Below, in pieces: positions 11,143-23,672 of a DNA stretch of 64,000 nucleotides (the stretch's first letter is position 1; every line of letters starts with the position of its first letter). Source of the DNA: Steromphala cineraria (lineage: Eukaryota; Mollusca; Gastropoda; Trochida; Trochidae); NCBI GenBank assembly GCA_916613615.1, contig OU744725.1, positions 55,245,075 through 55,309,074 on the forward strand. The letters run 5' to 3'. A program made the position numbers and the translations under genes. The notes beneath the pieces were generated by a model. It worked only from the letters and a program-made list of their open reading frames with translations. It was not told the origin of the DNA and searched no databases.

Positions 11143-12601
11143 AAGCTTTAGAAATTTCCACTGAGGGTGATTACCACAAACATTTCATGATTTGAAACAA
11201 TTGGTTAAGCACATGCAGTCTCCTCAACAGATTGTTCCTATTACCTAGCTCATGAGGACACCTTTGATTTAACTGTCCTCACATGCAAGTAAACCATTAA
11301 CATTTGTTCAGCTTTATACAATTTGACAAAATTAAATCTTTATCCCTGAAAGAGTTAAGATTAAACATTTTTAAGATTATATCAATTTTAAGGAAATTGA
11401 TAACAATTATACAACCAACGTATCCACAAAAAGATACAATACCAAAAGAGTACGAAAAGGTAAAGACAAAAACCAGTGACATGATTTGGTAAGTATAAAG
11501 GTGGTAATCACATGGCATGTAATCTCATAATTTGAAGCAATTTATTTTCCTTGTCCACATGATCCGTGTTCCTTTACCCCAGGTGGCAAATACCTAGTAT
11601 ATACATTATCATGAACTTAGTTGAAAACTTTGGCTTACTTAACTCACATGCAATAAAGCCATTAAGCGTCTTAAGCTCTGTGTACATGCAGTGTAGATAA
11701 AACATTGGACAGGTACATGCACATTGATATATACACCTGAGATGTTTTACCTGTCTGAAAGTCGTTAGTGGCTACTGGAAATGAGCCATTCTCATGTTTA
11801 CATAAGCCACATGGTAAATCAAGGTATACAAACATTTGTCAAATTTTCACTGGAGCAATATCTGTTCTAATCATTGATGATCAGAGATTTTTTACAATTT
11901 TTCTGTGAAATGATCTAAAGGATTGAATTTTTAAAGAAAAATCTTATTTTTTGTGAAGATATTCATACAGAAAATTGAGAATCACATTGAGAGAAGTAGC
12001 ACATTGAGATTCACATGTGTAAACAATTAAACATCTTGATAATGATGAATCATGGCATATGAATCTGTATACATATACATTTAGTTTAGTTAGAGCAAAT
12101 GCAATTAAACATAGTTACATGACATAAGAATGACATATCTGGTATGGAGTTCTACAAAATGAGAAAACTTTCAGATTTTTGTCATAGAAAGATCATTTTC
12201 CTAACCCCTTTCCACTGAATATTATGGAAGATACAACTCAAGATCATGCCTTGTGTTCAAATATCAAGAGTCTTATTCATTTCATCAATTATCATTATGA
12301 GTATAAAATTCATAAATGTTACATTATATCAAAATTAACATTTATTCTAATTTAATTTATTAAAGCCTAATTCATCCTTGAACTAATATTCAGGAAAGAT
12401 TATATTACATTAATATGAGAAAAAACATTATAAGGAAGATATGAATATCTTTGGACGGTCAATTTTTCTATTTTTTTCAAAAGCAATGTTCAAAAATCAT
12501 ATGCCATGTTTAAGCATTCTTACTTATACTTTTAACTTCTAGAGTGCAACCCAAACAATAATTTCCAGATGTAGATTTTCCTATTGAAACCCTTATAGAT
12601 T
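11143..12601. other. Unannotated AT-rich stretch
   Basis: A plus-strand frame (11304-11492) runs into a strong donor-like GTAAGTAT at 11489 and ends YEKVKTKTSDMIW, but it has no good acceptor and lysine-rich composition typical of AT-rich chance frames. Nothing else is supportable. Confidence 0.4.
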
Positions 12602-13096
12602 TTTAAAGAGACACAGAGTATGTTGATAGGATCACATATATGTCAAATTTTGAAATCGATGTTATTACATCGGGAACAACTAACTGTTACTGAAAATAGC
12701 AAGTTGAAGGTCAATCAGTACATTAGAGAGAAAATACGGCCATTCAAAGTCGAGATTTTGATCGAAAACCGGACTCGAGTGGCGCGCGCAAATTCGCCAA
12801 ACGTACTTTTGAAACCTTGTCATAAGCTGACAGGAAGATATATTCAAATTCGATGGTGTTTATTAGGTATTGTAACTAATAGGTAGATAAATTGGATGCA
12901 TAATTCCGAATATTAAACGTATTTGAGATGTTTTCCTGATTTTTCCATAAAATAAAGCATTTTAGGGATAATATGCATAAATGGATATATTGGCAAGTCC
13001 ATTGATGAGATATGAACTTCAATCAGCATATAAGATATTTTGTAGCTTATCAAAACCAAATAAATTTTTAAAAAAGATGCTCTGTGTCACTTTAAA
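12602..13096. mobile_element. Inverted-repeat DNA element with GACACAGAG ends, about 495 bp
   Basis: Left end TTTAAAGAGACACAGAGTAT, right end ATGCTCTGTGTCACTTTAAA: about 20-bp inverted termini with two mismatches. The centre (12740-12800) has CpG-rich sequence. The 88-codon plus frame inside resembles no transposase I can recognise. Non-autonomous. Confidence 0.75.
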
Positions 13097-14212
13097 TAAC
13101 TAAAAACAGAAAGCATGGACAGCCCTGATAGTAAATGTAGTGATAGTAAACTGTGACACACTTCACGACAATAAAGACTCAAGGTAACGTCATGTGACAT
13201 TAAAGGAAGACAGGTCAGAGGTTATTGTACAAGTGTCCATCTTGAATGTCAACATTTCCTCTGACAGAGTACATCTCCGCCCAAGCTCACAAGGCTGTAG
13301 TTAAAACCACGATTCAGCAATATTATCAAAATAAATTTACATAAATGATAACGACCTATTTCCTTAACCGTCTTTGCACAAAGTACTTTTCAACTTCAAC
13401 TGAATTTATTATGGCATCAAATAATATACAGTTTTCATACATTTTTCAGAAATTACAGATCTACATTTCCTTTTTTTGAAGTCCAAAGTGTAATGGTTTA
13501 TCAAGACATCACTATATCTAAATGTAAACTGACTTATTACAATTATTCAATATCAATTTTATACATTGCTCTTGTCAGTTTAACAAGATTTGAGTTACTC
13601 AACGACAAACATCATTTTCATCATGGATGCTTTTAAGACTATATAGACTAGCCCAAATGAAAACAAACAATTTAGCAATGATACTGAAATACAAAAATAT
13701 TGCAAATAAGATAAGGTTAATGTAATTGATGAATAATTGAATTTGACGAGTTCTCGACATGGTCATCTGAGCGATTTGATTGGTTAATGACAATATGATT
13801 GACAGTGTCAGCCTAACTGAGTTAGGGAAATAGTATTTCCTTTACATGCCATACTGCCAGTCACACAACTAGTTGTGAAAGATTAGAATTGAATGACCTT
13901 CAGTGGAATCCAATTCTTATCTCAGTGACATCTATTTTCAGAAATTACTGTGAAACCCTGCTGCCAAAAATCTAAAACCTAAAGCTAACTTAATATATGA
14001 TAGTAATTAAACCCATTTTCTAGCTGCAGGAAACAAACTTTCTGAGAAAGTTCTATTTCCAAAAATGACATTCCTAAACCTTTAGTTTTGGGTTCAAAGA
14101 CAGCGATTTAACTCTTATAATTACACCCTGACATAACCAAGTAATAAACACTTGTTAGATAATATATATCGCTGACTGAGTCTTATCAAATCACTGATAC
14201 ATTTCAACTACA
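13097..14212. other. No feature supported
   Basis: AT-rich sequence lying before the nested pair at 14.2-15.1 kb. The 64-codon minus frame around 13.7 kb has no splice context. Confidence 0.4.
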
Positions 14213-14214
14213 TA

Positions 14215-15107
14215 TACCGTATTCGACCTAATAAGCTTCAAAAATTTACTTGGATGGGCGCTTATTAAAGTGGTGTGTATCACGATAAAAAAATAAAGAC
14301 TACAGTCAGGCCTCGATAATCCGAACGCTTCCGTTTTTCATCAAAAACGTTCAGATAGTGAAGCGTTCGGACTACTGAAACGAACCTAACAAGTTGGAGC
14401 TACTCGACTTTGAATCTACAGACAGACGAGAACGTATTTAGTATATCAAACGAGTTTATTTCATATACATATATATATTTATAACTATTACACAATTTAT
14501 TAAAATCATAAACTCCAGAAACACAAAGTGAGACGTTTCAATTTATTACAATCACAAACTACCGTCACGCACAACTCACATGTCAATCCACTGTCATTAA
14601 AGTTTACCGATCCAATCAATGTGTTGATCACTTACCCGAACGGATTTGATGAACGGCCGGATTAATGAAGCAGAAATAGTGATAATTAACTAATCCGTTA
14701 CAGCTAATTGGCATTTGGATTCGGAGACGGAAGCAACGGATTAATGAATCAACATTTAATGAGTTTATATAGAGATTAGTTTGGTTACAGCTTGCTACCG
14801 TTCGGATACCGCGGGATTCGGATTATCGGTGGACGGATTATCGAGGTCTGACTGTACTGAAGTGGAACTGTTTTTAGGTTGTCTTTGATAACTGATACAG
14901 GCATTCAAAACATAATTTCACATTATTGAGTAGAAAATAACAAATATTGCAGCTAATGTATCCTTTAATTCCTCATGAAACAAAGTGAATACACTGAATT
15001 TATTATTTTAGTACCGCTGATACATGGGCGGTTATTGGGCCTATAATTACAAAAATCCTTTTGGGGGCGCTTATTGGAGGAGAGCGCTTATTACATCGAA
15101 TATGGTA
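14215..15107. mobile_element. TACCGTATTCGA-ended DNA element (outer, interrupted)
   Basis: Left end TACCGTATTCGACCTAATAA at 14215, right end TTACATCGAATATGGTA to 15107, an imperfect inverted repeat of about 23 bp, with TA on both sides (14213-14214, 15108-15109). GGGCGCTTATT-type subterminal motifs occur near both ends. Split by a second element at 14303-14854. A solo end of the same family is at 23485-23510. Confidence 0.7.
14303..14854. mobile_element. CAGTCAGGCCTCGATAATCC element, copy 1 (nested)
   Basis: Ends CAGTCAGGCCTCGATAATCC and GGATTATCGAGGTCTGACTG (the latter 14835-14854), with a TA target duplication at 14301-14302 and 14855-14856. These traits fit the Tc1/mariner-pogo superfamily as a short non-autonomous member (552 bp). 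Subterminal copies of the motif (GGATTATCGG, TTCGGATTATC) precede the right end. A near-identical copy sits at 31161-31716. No transposase. Confidence 0.85.
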
Positions 15108-15109
15108 TA

Positions 15110-15770
15110 CATAAATTAGTAAACTAAAGGTCATAAACTATGATGCTAATATCTATATTCAATGAGATGTAATTGATTGTTTGAAGGTTTACTGCAAGTC
15201 AATATCTACATAGGACTATGTTAGCTTAGCAATCAACATACCTCTTTAATAATCTAATCTGAAATTTGATAATCTATAAATTATTGACACGATAAGTCAA
15301 CCACAACCAACCGAGTCGCGCACAATGAAGAATAATAAAGACACCAAGGCTCTTGTAAACCTTTTTTCAATTACTCCATTTGATATAGTTATAGGATATC
15401 ATGTAATACCATTATCAGTAATTCAATTGGTAACAATTTCAGCATTAGATTCAACCGACTAGAAAATAAAAATCCTGGCTTTTGTATGTCATGTTTAGCT
15501 ATTAGTGTCTTTCCAAAACATTTAAGATTTCTGTGTTAACAAGTTATACTGATTTTCAAAAACTAACATAAGATGTTGAAAGGTTAATTTAGCAATTGGC
15601 TTGACTAAAAAGAAATAAAATTTCCAAATTGTCATTCTTGTGGTCGAAAAGTATTCAAGCTGTTGATGAGTTGATTTGTTAGTAAATAAATCAGCAGTTG
15701 TTACCAACAGTTAATCATGAGGAGAATTCATATTTTATTAAAGTGCCTTCAGGAGTCAAAAAACTTCATT
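15110..15770. other. No feature supported
   Basis: AT-rich unique sequence between the nested elements and the 72-bp array. The open frames here are short and lack splice context. Confidence 0.4.
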
Positions 15771-16200
15771 GCATTTTGAAATCAAGATAACATAAAGCTT
15801 TATCATTATAAAGTCTTACTAAGATAATTCTTATCATGATGTCATAAAGATATGAAAGGCCTTTTCATATTACATAGTCAGTGAACCTTACTATGGTTTT
15901 TTCACATTATTTCATTGTAAAGCCTTATTAGGCCTTTTCATAGATCACCATTACGCCCTTCTAAGATCATTTCAATTCAATGTCATAAAGCTTGACTAAA
16001 ATCATTTTATATTATACTATCCTTAAGCCTTCCTAAGGTCATTTCAATTCAATGTCATAAAGCTTTATTAAAATCGTTTTATATTATACTATCATTAAGC
16101 CTTCCTAAGGTCATTTCAATTCAATGTCATAAAGCTTTACTAAAATCGCTTCCTATTATACCCCCATTAAGCCATTCTAAGATCATTTCTATTCATTTCG
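15771..16200. repeat. Tandem array, 72-bp unit
   Basis: AAGGTCATTTCAATTCAATG followed by TCATAAAGCTTTAYTAAAAT repeats at about 15963, 16035 and 16107 with few changes. Decayed units extend left to about 15771 and right to about 16250. The best-preserved units are in the middle, the usual pattern for arrays that grow by unequal exchange. Confidence 0.8.
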
Positions 16201-16250
16201 TCACAAACTTTACCTAGATCATTTAAATTAACCTTCATAAAGCCTAACTA

Positions 16251-17418
16251 CGGTAAATTCATTCAAATTGTCTCCAAAACAATTGTAAGCCAAACAGTAC
16301 TAGGTTATCATTTGTATCAGTATATATATCTATATTTATATACCCTTGTCTATCAACTCGGACCTCTGTCTCAATAAACTGCAATGAACAATGTTCTGAT
16401 AGAACACGCCTTATAGTTGAGTTATTGAACACTCAACAATGCTGTCATTAAATGGGGTTCAAGCATATTCATAGAAGGTTCAGCTACTGAATTGACGGTA
16501 ATTAACGCAGCATAATTAGTAATGGTGCTCCCCTATGTGTACTCATTGTTCAACATACTGATATTTGACCTGTATCAACTTGTTTATTCTTTTATAAAAG
16601 TACTTTTCTTAGAACATAGGTTAATTGAGTAATGTATATGACCTTATCATTCAATATGGTAATAAATAACTGTTAATAAAATATAATTAATCATGATAAT
16701 TTTTCCCCCTTATTTATTAATTGATTTAATAAATATCAGTTAAGGTCAAATCAATTGTATGTCTTTTTAAAAAGTAAGGGAAAAAATACATGTATCGATA
16801 AGCTCTCATATACATCTTCAACCAGATATAACCAATGTTTTCATTGGAGAACAAATATGGATTCAAACTGACTTATGAATTATCTAAAAAAACAATAACA
16901 AAAGTAGAAATGGGTTGAGATTTCAGATGCACTGATATCGAGATGTACTGTGTACAGACCAGGATGTAATTATTCACAATTGATATAAAACGTCATAGGT
17001 TCATTACTGAAATCAAGTCACAGATGCTGTCTACAAAAACAAATAAATCTTAAATGATATGTACCAGAATATGATTTTGTTACATGTACACCTTAATGAT
17101 GAAAAAATGTTTTGATAAAATAAATATAATTTTAATGCAAATATCAACAAATATTTGTCGTCACTCATCAAAACACATTGTATAAAGTGTTTGATGTATC
17201 AGTCTCTAGTGAACTAATTTAAAAACATTTAAAAAACTTGTTTATCAAAAGGTTGTTTCAGCCTGTAGCTAGGATGAGTATAAGGATGAAATGTTTAAAC
17301 TATAGTCTATGTTTTGATGAATATAAAAAATTATCACCGCAAAAAATTTAAATTTCAAATCAAGTACCTAAACTTCTGAAGCAATTATCCAGAAACATCA
17401 AAACAACTTAAAACTTAC
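16251..17418. other. Intron sequence downstream of exon B
   Basis: On the minus strand this directly follows the exon B donor. AT-rich, with no second exon visible, no repeat family recognised and no acceptor backed by an open frame. Confidence 0.4.
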
Positions 17419-17547
17419 CCAGTAGATATCATCAAAGTCACACTGTATTCCGATATCTTCCGATGTCCTGAACATTTTGTGGCGTCCTCGTTTTAGAGTC
17501 CTGCCCAAAGTGTTCTCAGACGACTTTTTGGTCTTTTTGTCGAACAT
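17419..17547 (-). CDS. Candidate first coding exon B (43 codons, phase-0 donor)
   Basis: Seen: on the minus strand an ATG at 17547 opens 43 codons ending TAC TGG/GTAAGT, a consensus 5' splice site. The peptide starts MFDKKTKKSSENTLGR, continues with a basic stretch (LKRGRHK) and a possible kinase site (MFRTSED), and ends acidic and hydrophobic (IGIQCDFDDIYW). Length 129 nt, phase 0. The bases before the ATG (pyrimidine run, then TTGCTCAG) also resemble a 3' splice site, so this could be an internal exon whose first codon happens to be ATG. Context: same strand and same donor phase as exon A 13 kb downstream, the expected arrangement for alternative first exons spliced to one shared acceptor. 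Inference: alternative N-terminus of the same gene. Family not recognised; no domain is visible in so short a piece. Confidence 0.5.
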
Positions 17548-19010
17548 CTGAGCAAGGTGGGTGGGTTGAAGAAACTAGGTATGAAGCCTACATCTCAGAG
17601 TCAAACTTGCCAACTAGTTCAGTGATGTTGTCAAACGGTAACTGTTGCAACTTGTTGTCCTGTGGCTAGTATATGGCTTTATCTGATTGCCAACTGTCAG
17701 GTTTCTTTCAATATTCTCCACAAATGTCAAATGTAAAAGGCACGCTCGCATAATAACCTCTGGCCAATTACCATGTTTTACAGTGAGATAATTGCATTTC
17801 TCAGTACTAAAACCAAATACCCAGACTCAAAGATTCTTCCTGTTCGATGTTAAAGCTTGGCGACAGTCGTTCCCGTCGGCAAATCTGTCGTCATCAAGAA
17901 CCAAAGTTGATAACATTGATGCAGTTCTACCCCCCAGTAACAAGAGCTGTGAAGTTTTAAATGTCAGATTGTTTGTCACAATTTCAAATATTAAATGTCA
18001 TTCAAATTATGCCAAATATTTGAAATACCCCTTGAGTATACTCAGTGCTTCTGGTATCAAATTCCTCTCTTCACGCTCTTATGTCCTACAATTCACCTTA
18101 ACGATCTCCCTTGTTCTGGAATTCGGCTACACAACACCATTGCACAATGAAGACTTCCTTTGAGGAATCAAAACACTCAAATTATTTCAAGCTTGTTGAG
18201 GTCCTTTTTCTCATTTAGTCAGTGTTTCCCATTCTTAAAATCCTTCAAACTTGATGGAAATCAAAGTTACTCAAGACTCCATCGTCCCAGTTTCCTCATT
18301 TCAATGATAATTCAATCGATTCTATAAACCACATTTCATAGCCTTTTTCACAATCCATTCCAAACAATGTCAAATAATTCTTTTAAGAAATCTGAAAATA
18401 AAATCAGTGGAATTTCTGTTCCCACAGATCCATTTCTCACACCATATAATTATTGTTATGTCGCACAAATTAAAAACCAAAATAATTCCAACACATATAT
18501 ATTCCTGTATGATTAATTCCAGAAAACAGATTTTCTTTAAATCTTGCTCTCCAAAGTTCCCAATTCCTTCAGGATGTCCTTCGTTAACTCAGGTAAGTCA
18601 CAGGTATCATCACAACCCCAGGTGTCATACAAGGTCTCAACTCTATCCAGACTTGTTTGAATGTATGTATGAAATTCCGGAAATGACATTTGCATATGCC
18701 ATTAAGCAAGGCAAGACCTTCTGTTAACACTCGCTGATGAACATTACTCACCAAAAGTATATAGTTTTATATACATGTATACCTCGTTATAACGCCAAAA
18801 CTCTTTGACGAGCTATTATGACAACCCTTGGTCCTTCCATTAAGCGATCACCTTGAGCTATTCACACTCCACTTGCATCTCCTACGCATATAGTAATATT
18901 TTCACGCATTGTCACGTCTCCCATATCCGCATTATAATGAGGTCAGCCCTCTCTACATCAGATAAAACAGAAGGCTCTTGATGCCTCTAGCAGAAAGCTC
19001 CTTAGTCTGT
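17548..19010. other. Region upstream of exon B; possible promoter or 5' UTR
   Basis: If exon B is a first exon, its minus-strand promoter lies here. The stretch 17840-17930 has more CpG (GGCGACAGTCGTTCCCGTCG) than its flanks. The 123-codon plus-strand frame at 17792-18163 resembles nothing I know and lies over this patch. On the plus strand, TTAACTCAG/GTAAGTCA at 18587-18594 is a second juxtaposed 3'/5' splice motif, with a weaker pyrimidine tract than the one at 43.2 kb. Confidence 0.3.
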
Positions 19011-19017
19011 ACTGACG

Positions 19018-19095
19018 TAGGTAGGTTCCCCACATATCTACCTATACCTATCTCGCTATCTGCCTATCTATATCTACCTACCTATCTATTGCATC
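19018..19095. repeat. CTAC/CTAT tetranucleotide microsatellite (impure)
   Basis: Irregular run of ATCTACCTATACCTATC-type motifs. Simple sequence; no other role evident. Confidence 0.75.
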
Positions 19096-22000
19096 CATTC
19101 ACCTGTAACGAGGTTACCTGAGGCTAAGCAGGTTTAACACGTTGTCTTTAACACCTCTCTAACGCCTGATAATAAAGTGCATATCATATCAGCTCTTTTG
19201 ATTTGATTCTCTCTGGCTACATAAATTTGACTTTCCTTTTCTTATGGACACAATAATTGTGAACAAATATATAGTCTTTCTTAGATAATTTTCAAACAGT
19301 ATCATATTGATATTCAAACATTTATTCATATGAGAAAAGCATTTCTTGTCAAAATGATAAATCCTATTAAATTTCTAAAGCATGATTATCAAAATAATAT
19401 AATAAAACATGTCAACAAAAATTTCTGTCTAACTGCAAGCTAACATTAAAAAAAACATGTTTTAAAAATATACAAGATTGGTCAATTATCAATGAATTTC
19501 CTATCAAAATATGTTTACGAGTGGAGACAAACATCCTTTGGTAAGATTCCCCCTGGTATCAATGGGGTCCTTATTTCATGAGTTATCTACCCCTGATCTG
19601 TGTCAAACCAGTCAGTTGTGTGTACATAGGGCAGCACTTCGTCAACACTGTCACTATGTTGATGTTGGAGCTGATCTATATCTGTGGATGTGACTGCTAC
19701 ATTCATCCTGAGTAACTATTTACAATTAATCAGTGAACACATTTCCTCTCCTACTGCTTGAAACAAGTTGAGAACTTCATGTTGAGGATTGAAACGGCAA
19801 TGTGTTGAAAGGCAGAAACCAGAAACATAGATAGCATTCTTCTACTAGTGCTTGTATGTTCTGACCAATTCCTTCCCTGCTGATATATTCCATGCTTGCT
19901 ATTCTGAGAACTTGGCACATTTTCGTTCTTATGGATTTAAATTTCTCTATAGAATGCTAAAAACAAGATCTTCTGGATAACAACTTCTTATTCCCCATTG
20001 TATTTCAAATCTCTGTTGTATAACATTTTTATATAAATCACTCTGATTAATTTTCTTCAATATTGTTTACATGTTTTCTTTGCCATGTAGTTATATAGTT
20101 GAATCTCAATTTGTTTTGGATTTCACAATAAAGAAGTTGTAATCTGGAAAATCCATCCTGCTACATCAGTGTATATATGTCTCCACAGTATACTCCAACT
20201 CGATCATACCCTGATATCCATCGCCCCAAAACTTTGTTTTCGCTGATGGTTGGTTGTTTAGGCTATTCATTTATGTATCTCATTTGAGTCAAACTATTTT
20301 GAACTCCATACACTGTTATCCAGTGGTGTTTCTCCCGAAAAATCTTTAAAAAACTCTGCTTACAACCTCAGCAACACGTACCTTTCTTATAGCACTCTCA
20401 TTTGTTAATTTGAATCACAAACCAATATTTCTTTAATATATATTTAAGCACATCCTAAAACAGTTTGGACACTAAAAAAAGGTTTTTATGTAGGGTTTTA
20501 AGATATAAAAGTTACTGAAATAGATGTTGATGTCAAATTGTTCTTTCATGATTTTATGCTTAATTTTTTCTGACCTCATTTTCCAGTAGCCCTTGACAAT
20601 TACACAAACAACCTCTTAAACTAAATATCTCAGAATCTTTAACCCTGTAGTAAATCATAGTGAATGTATCAAACAATGATGGACTGTGGAAATTGAATAC
20701 CTTTATTGATTTGGACTTCAATGGATTTTCTAGGGTATGCAAAGAATAAAATGTTAGTTCAGAATAATATGACTATAAAGATTGATTAGCAAGTTAACTT
20801 TGATGTCCATGATCATGATAAAAGTTCCAAATGCTTCATAAAATATTCTCATTTTTATCAGTTGAAAGTAAGATTTCTTATGGTATGTTACTGTCAGGGA
20901 ATGACTGACAAGCAGATATCCAACACTTGATAAATGATTTACATTTAATCGTCACATTATAATTCATTCTCAAATACCTAGGATAAAGCATATCTTGTCC
21001 ACAGTGTTGATCTGCATATGCAATATAACTTGAGGGGAGTAGTTTCAGGGCAATACTATTATCCTACAACAAGTAATCAGCTCTGATACTTGTGCATGAA
21101 AACCGGTTATCTTTTCGAGTTTTCATACACTCTCACAAAGCTTGGAAAGATAATCATCTGAAATTGATGTAAATTCAAAATTGAAGAGCTTGTTAAAAGA
21201 TTTTAACCTTCAGCATTTTGAAACCAGGAGTCAAAAAATTGTCTAATGATCACAGCTTCTATTGACATGTCATTAAAAGAAAAATGAGTCAGATTCCTAA
21301 ACTTTCATACTTTGTTGTTGTCATGACTTCTAAAAGAAAACAGTTTGAATGTGAAAACAATATTTGTTGATGACTTTAGGCCCTTGAAGTGAACAAGCAG
21401 TTCATTAAGTGCGCTTAAATGTACAATTAAAGGCTTCAAAACTTAAAGAAAACATCTCTGAGACAACTTCAAGAAATTTCATTTGGACCTTTTTGTTGAT
21501 GACAGATAATAACATCATTAGATTTGTGGAACATCTTTATTTCTGATAATTTATCCTTTCATCTTTTTTAAATTGTTGACTTCTAAATGAAAACTGTTCA
21601 AATGTGAAGGAATCATTTCTGAGTTTGGACTCTTGAAATGAGAAGTTTATATAATTACTTTTTCTGATCATCAAAATTAGAAAAGTCTGACTCACAAACT
21701 CATATTTACCATTTTCACACAAAAAAATATTCTAATAAATTATCTTATCAATTTTCTTTTTCCTTAAGGCAACTTTCTAATTTTGTTAAATAATTCTATT
21801 ATATAAATATCAGTTAATGAATAAAACAAAGGTTTTTGTTTGGAGACCATGTGTCAGTCTGATATTATTACACTTATACGATATACAACAAACTAATGTT
21901 TTATGTATTAACAGAAATCAACACAACCGTCTCCCATTTCGCAATAAAGAAGAACCCCTACTGGGCTAGTTGGAAGCTTGTGCCAAAATACATGACGTAG

Positions 22001-22183
22001 ACGGTCTATTTACATCAATCCAGATTATACACATGAAGTCGTAGGTATCGTTTTGCAACCACAACGAGTCCTCGCTGAGCCTCAATCTCATTCCTACCAT
22101 CAATCAAAACATTCGGCCATTTCTATGGGCAGATTTTATACCAATTATCATAATTACATATGCAAAGTGCCTCACAAAGGGCA
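19096..22183. other. Long AT-rich stretch without features
   Basis: I examined both strands for splice-bounded frames and inverted termini and found none convincing. A possible first exon ending CCTTTG/GTAAGA at 19541 has only ten codons and no promoter-like context. Confidence 0.4.
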
Positions 22184-22262
22184 ATGGCGACAACTAATAG
22201 ATTACCATTGTTGGTTGGTGGTATATGGATTGTTAGGATTTACAGACGTGCTGAGTTAGGGT
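22184..22262 (+). CDS. Weak candidate plus-strand first exon (26 codons, phase-1 donor)
   Basis: Seen: ATG GCG in a favourable start context (GCAATGGCG) opens 26 codons and reaches GGG T/GTAAGTAT, a strong 5' splice site. The peptide starts MATTNRLPLLVGGIWIV and ends RIYRRAELG: a short hydrophobic stretch followed by basic residues, compatible with a signal-anchor start but too short to be sure. The surrounding 300 bp has more CpG than its neighbours, as a promoter might. Against it: the donor is the only splice signal seen, no partner exon was found to the right, and the frame also reads on past the donor to a stop at 22381. It would lie on the strand opposite exons A and B. Family not recognised. 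Confidence 0.25.
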
Positions 22263-22378
22263 GTAAGTATCCGAGGGCTTTGTGTATCAATTGTACTGTA
22301 TCACGTCATTACCATGACACGGGACACAGTACTCTTGTAATGAGAAGGACATTCAGAGACGAGTCCAAACAAAGTTGG

Positions 22379-22605
22379 TGACACATTTAAACAAAAACAT
22401 TGAAGCATTAAATCATATTTGTACAGGGGGACAAAAAGATTTACAAGAAAAAATTGTACACCGTATTATATTCCTATAGTTGCAACACATTTTAACGAAA
22501 CCATTGAAGCATGTAATTATAGTTCTACAAAGGGACAAATTTGACCTGTAGAAACATAATACTACAGTGTATTGTATATCATATTTTGATAGTTTACAAT
22601 GTGTT
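22379..22605. repeat. Diverged tandem duplication, about 112-bp period
   Basis: ACATTGAAGCATTAAATC...ACAGGGGGACAAA (from about 22383) is matched by CCATTGAAGCATGTAATT...ACAAAGGGACAAA (from about 22495). Similarity is moderate. Confidence 0.55.
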
Positions 22606-23672
22606 CTAAGATTGAATTGTCATCAATAATGAGACATTTACCCCTTCACGCTTTTAAACCATAAATCAGACTCAAAAACCTCTCTTAGGGGTGCAAGGCT
22701 TATAATGATGCAGCATATATATACATAATCAGTTTCTTGTTAATAAAAGTGGGGATTATTCTTGTCAGTATGTTATCACCTAAGTATTCAGTTTTAAAAC
22801 ATGCCATCAGAGGGTCAAAGTTATCAGTCCTTGTTCAAATAACCACACATTCGATTAGCATTGACAAAACATGGAGGACACATGCACTGAACGTACACAG
22901 ATTGGCAGTTTAACCTTATTCACTTAAAGGATTCCCAACTCATTAACAAGGGATTATCCCAGCATTACAATTAAGGTTTAAACTGGCTTTCTGAATAATC
23001 ACAATTGGTGGGAGACCATCTGAGGTTAAACATAGTCTGATTTGCAGATTGCAGGTAGTATATCTCATCAAGTTCTATATGTAAGGCCTAGAAAAAAAAG
23101 TAATTTGTTTCTGGTTTCCGTCTGCATCAGTTTCACACCCCTGCATCAAGCATTTTTTGCAGATGTTGACATGGAAAAAAATGGAAATGTAGTCCCCTGG
23201 CCTTGATAAAACAATGAAATGTGAACTTTTGAAATCTAACTTGTTTCTGTTTGTATACGCCTTCAAAGACACAGTGATACAGTGATCCATAGTTTGTATT
23301 TAATTTTTTTTTTCAAAATCATTTGAATTATTTTAAGATTCCAAAATTTTAAAAAAAATTGGGGGAAAAAAAATCTGTATCGTCGCATCATTTTTGTCTC
23401 CATGCCAAGACCAGAAACAATTTTTTTTGGGGGGGCCTAACAAAAAATTGTTTTTTAGAGAATTATTTTTCAGAGACTGAATATTACCATATTCAACGTA
23501 ATAAGCTCCCTGCACCTTATATTCCCCCTACTGCCCCTGATGTCACTGATGTCAGGTTATTTCACTAATGTACACTAAGACTACAGAATTTGCTTAAACT
23601 TCAGAATTTGGCCAAAGTTGTAATAACTGTAACTTGTTGAAGTTTGAAAGGCACATAACATATCAATATCCT
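22606..23672. other. Mostly unique, with two element ends
   Basis: At 23485-23510 lies a solo end of the TACCGTATTCGA family (ACCATATTCAACGTAATAAG). Next to it, 23513-23540 matches the right end of the AAAGGGGCAG family with an internal deletion (CACCTTATATTCCCCCT, CTGCCCCTG). The remainder is unassigned, with homopolymer runs near 23305-23460. Confidence 0.5.

Noticed and set aside
11304..11492. Plus-strand exon ending at GTAAGTAT (11489)
   Set aside because: Good donor but no acceptor, and lysine- and isoleucine-rich composition typical of AT-rich chance frames; the opposite strand is equally open.
17792..18163. Longest plus-strand open frame (123 codons)
   Set aside because: No recognisable domain and no splice or promoter context; its composition looks like translated non-coding DNA. 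It overlaps the presumed upstream region of exon B on the other strand.
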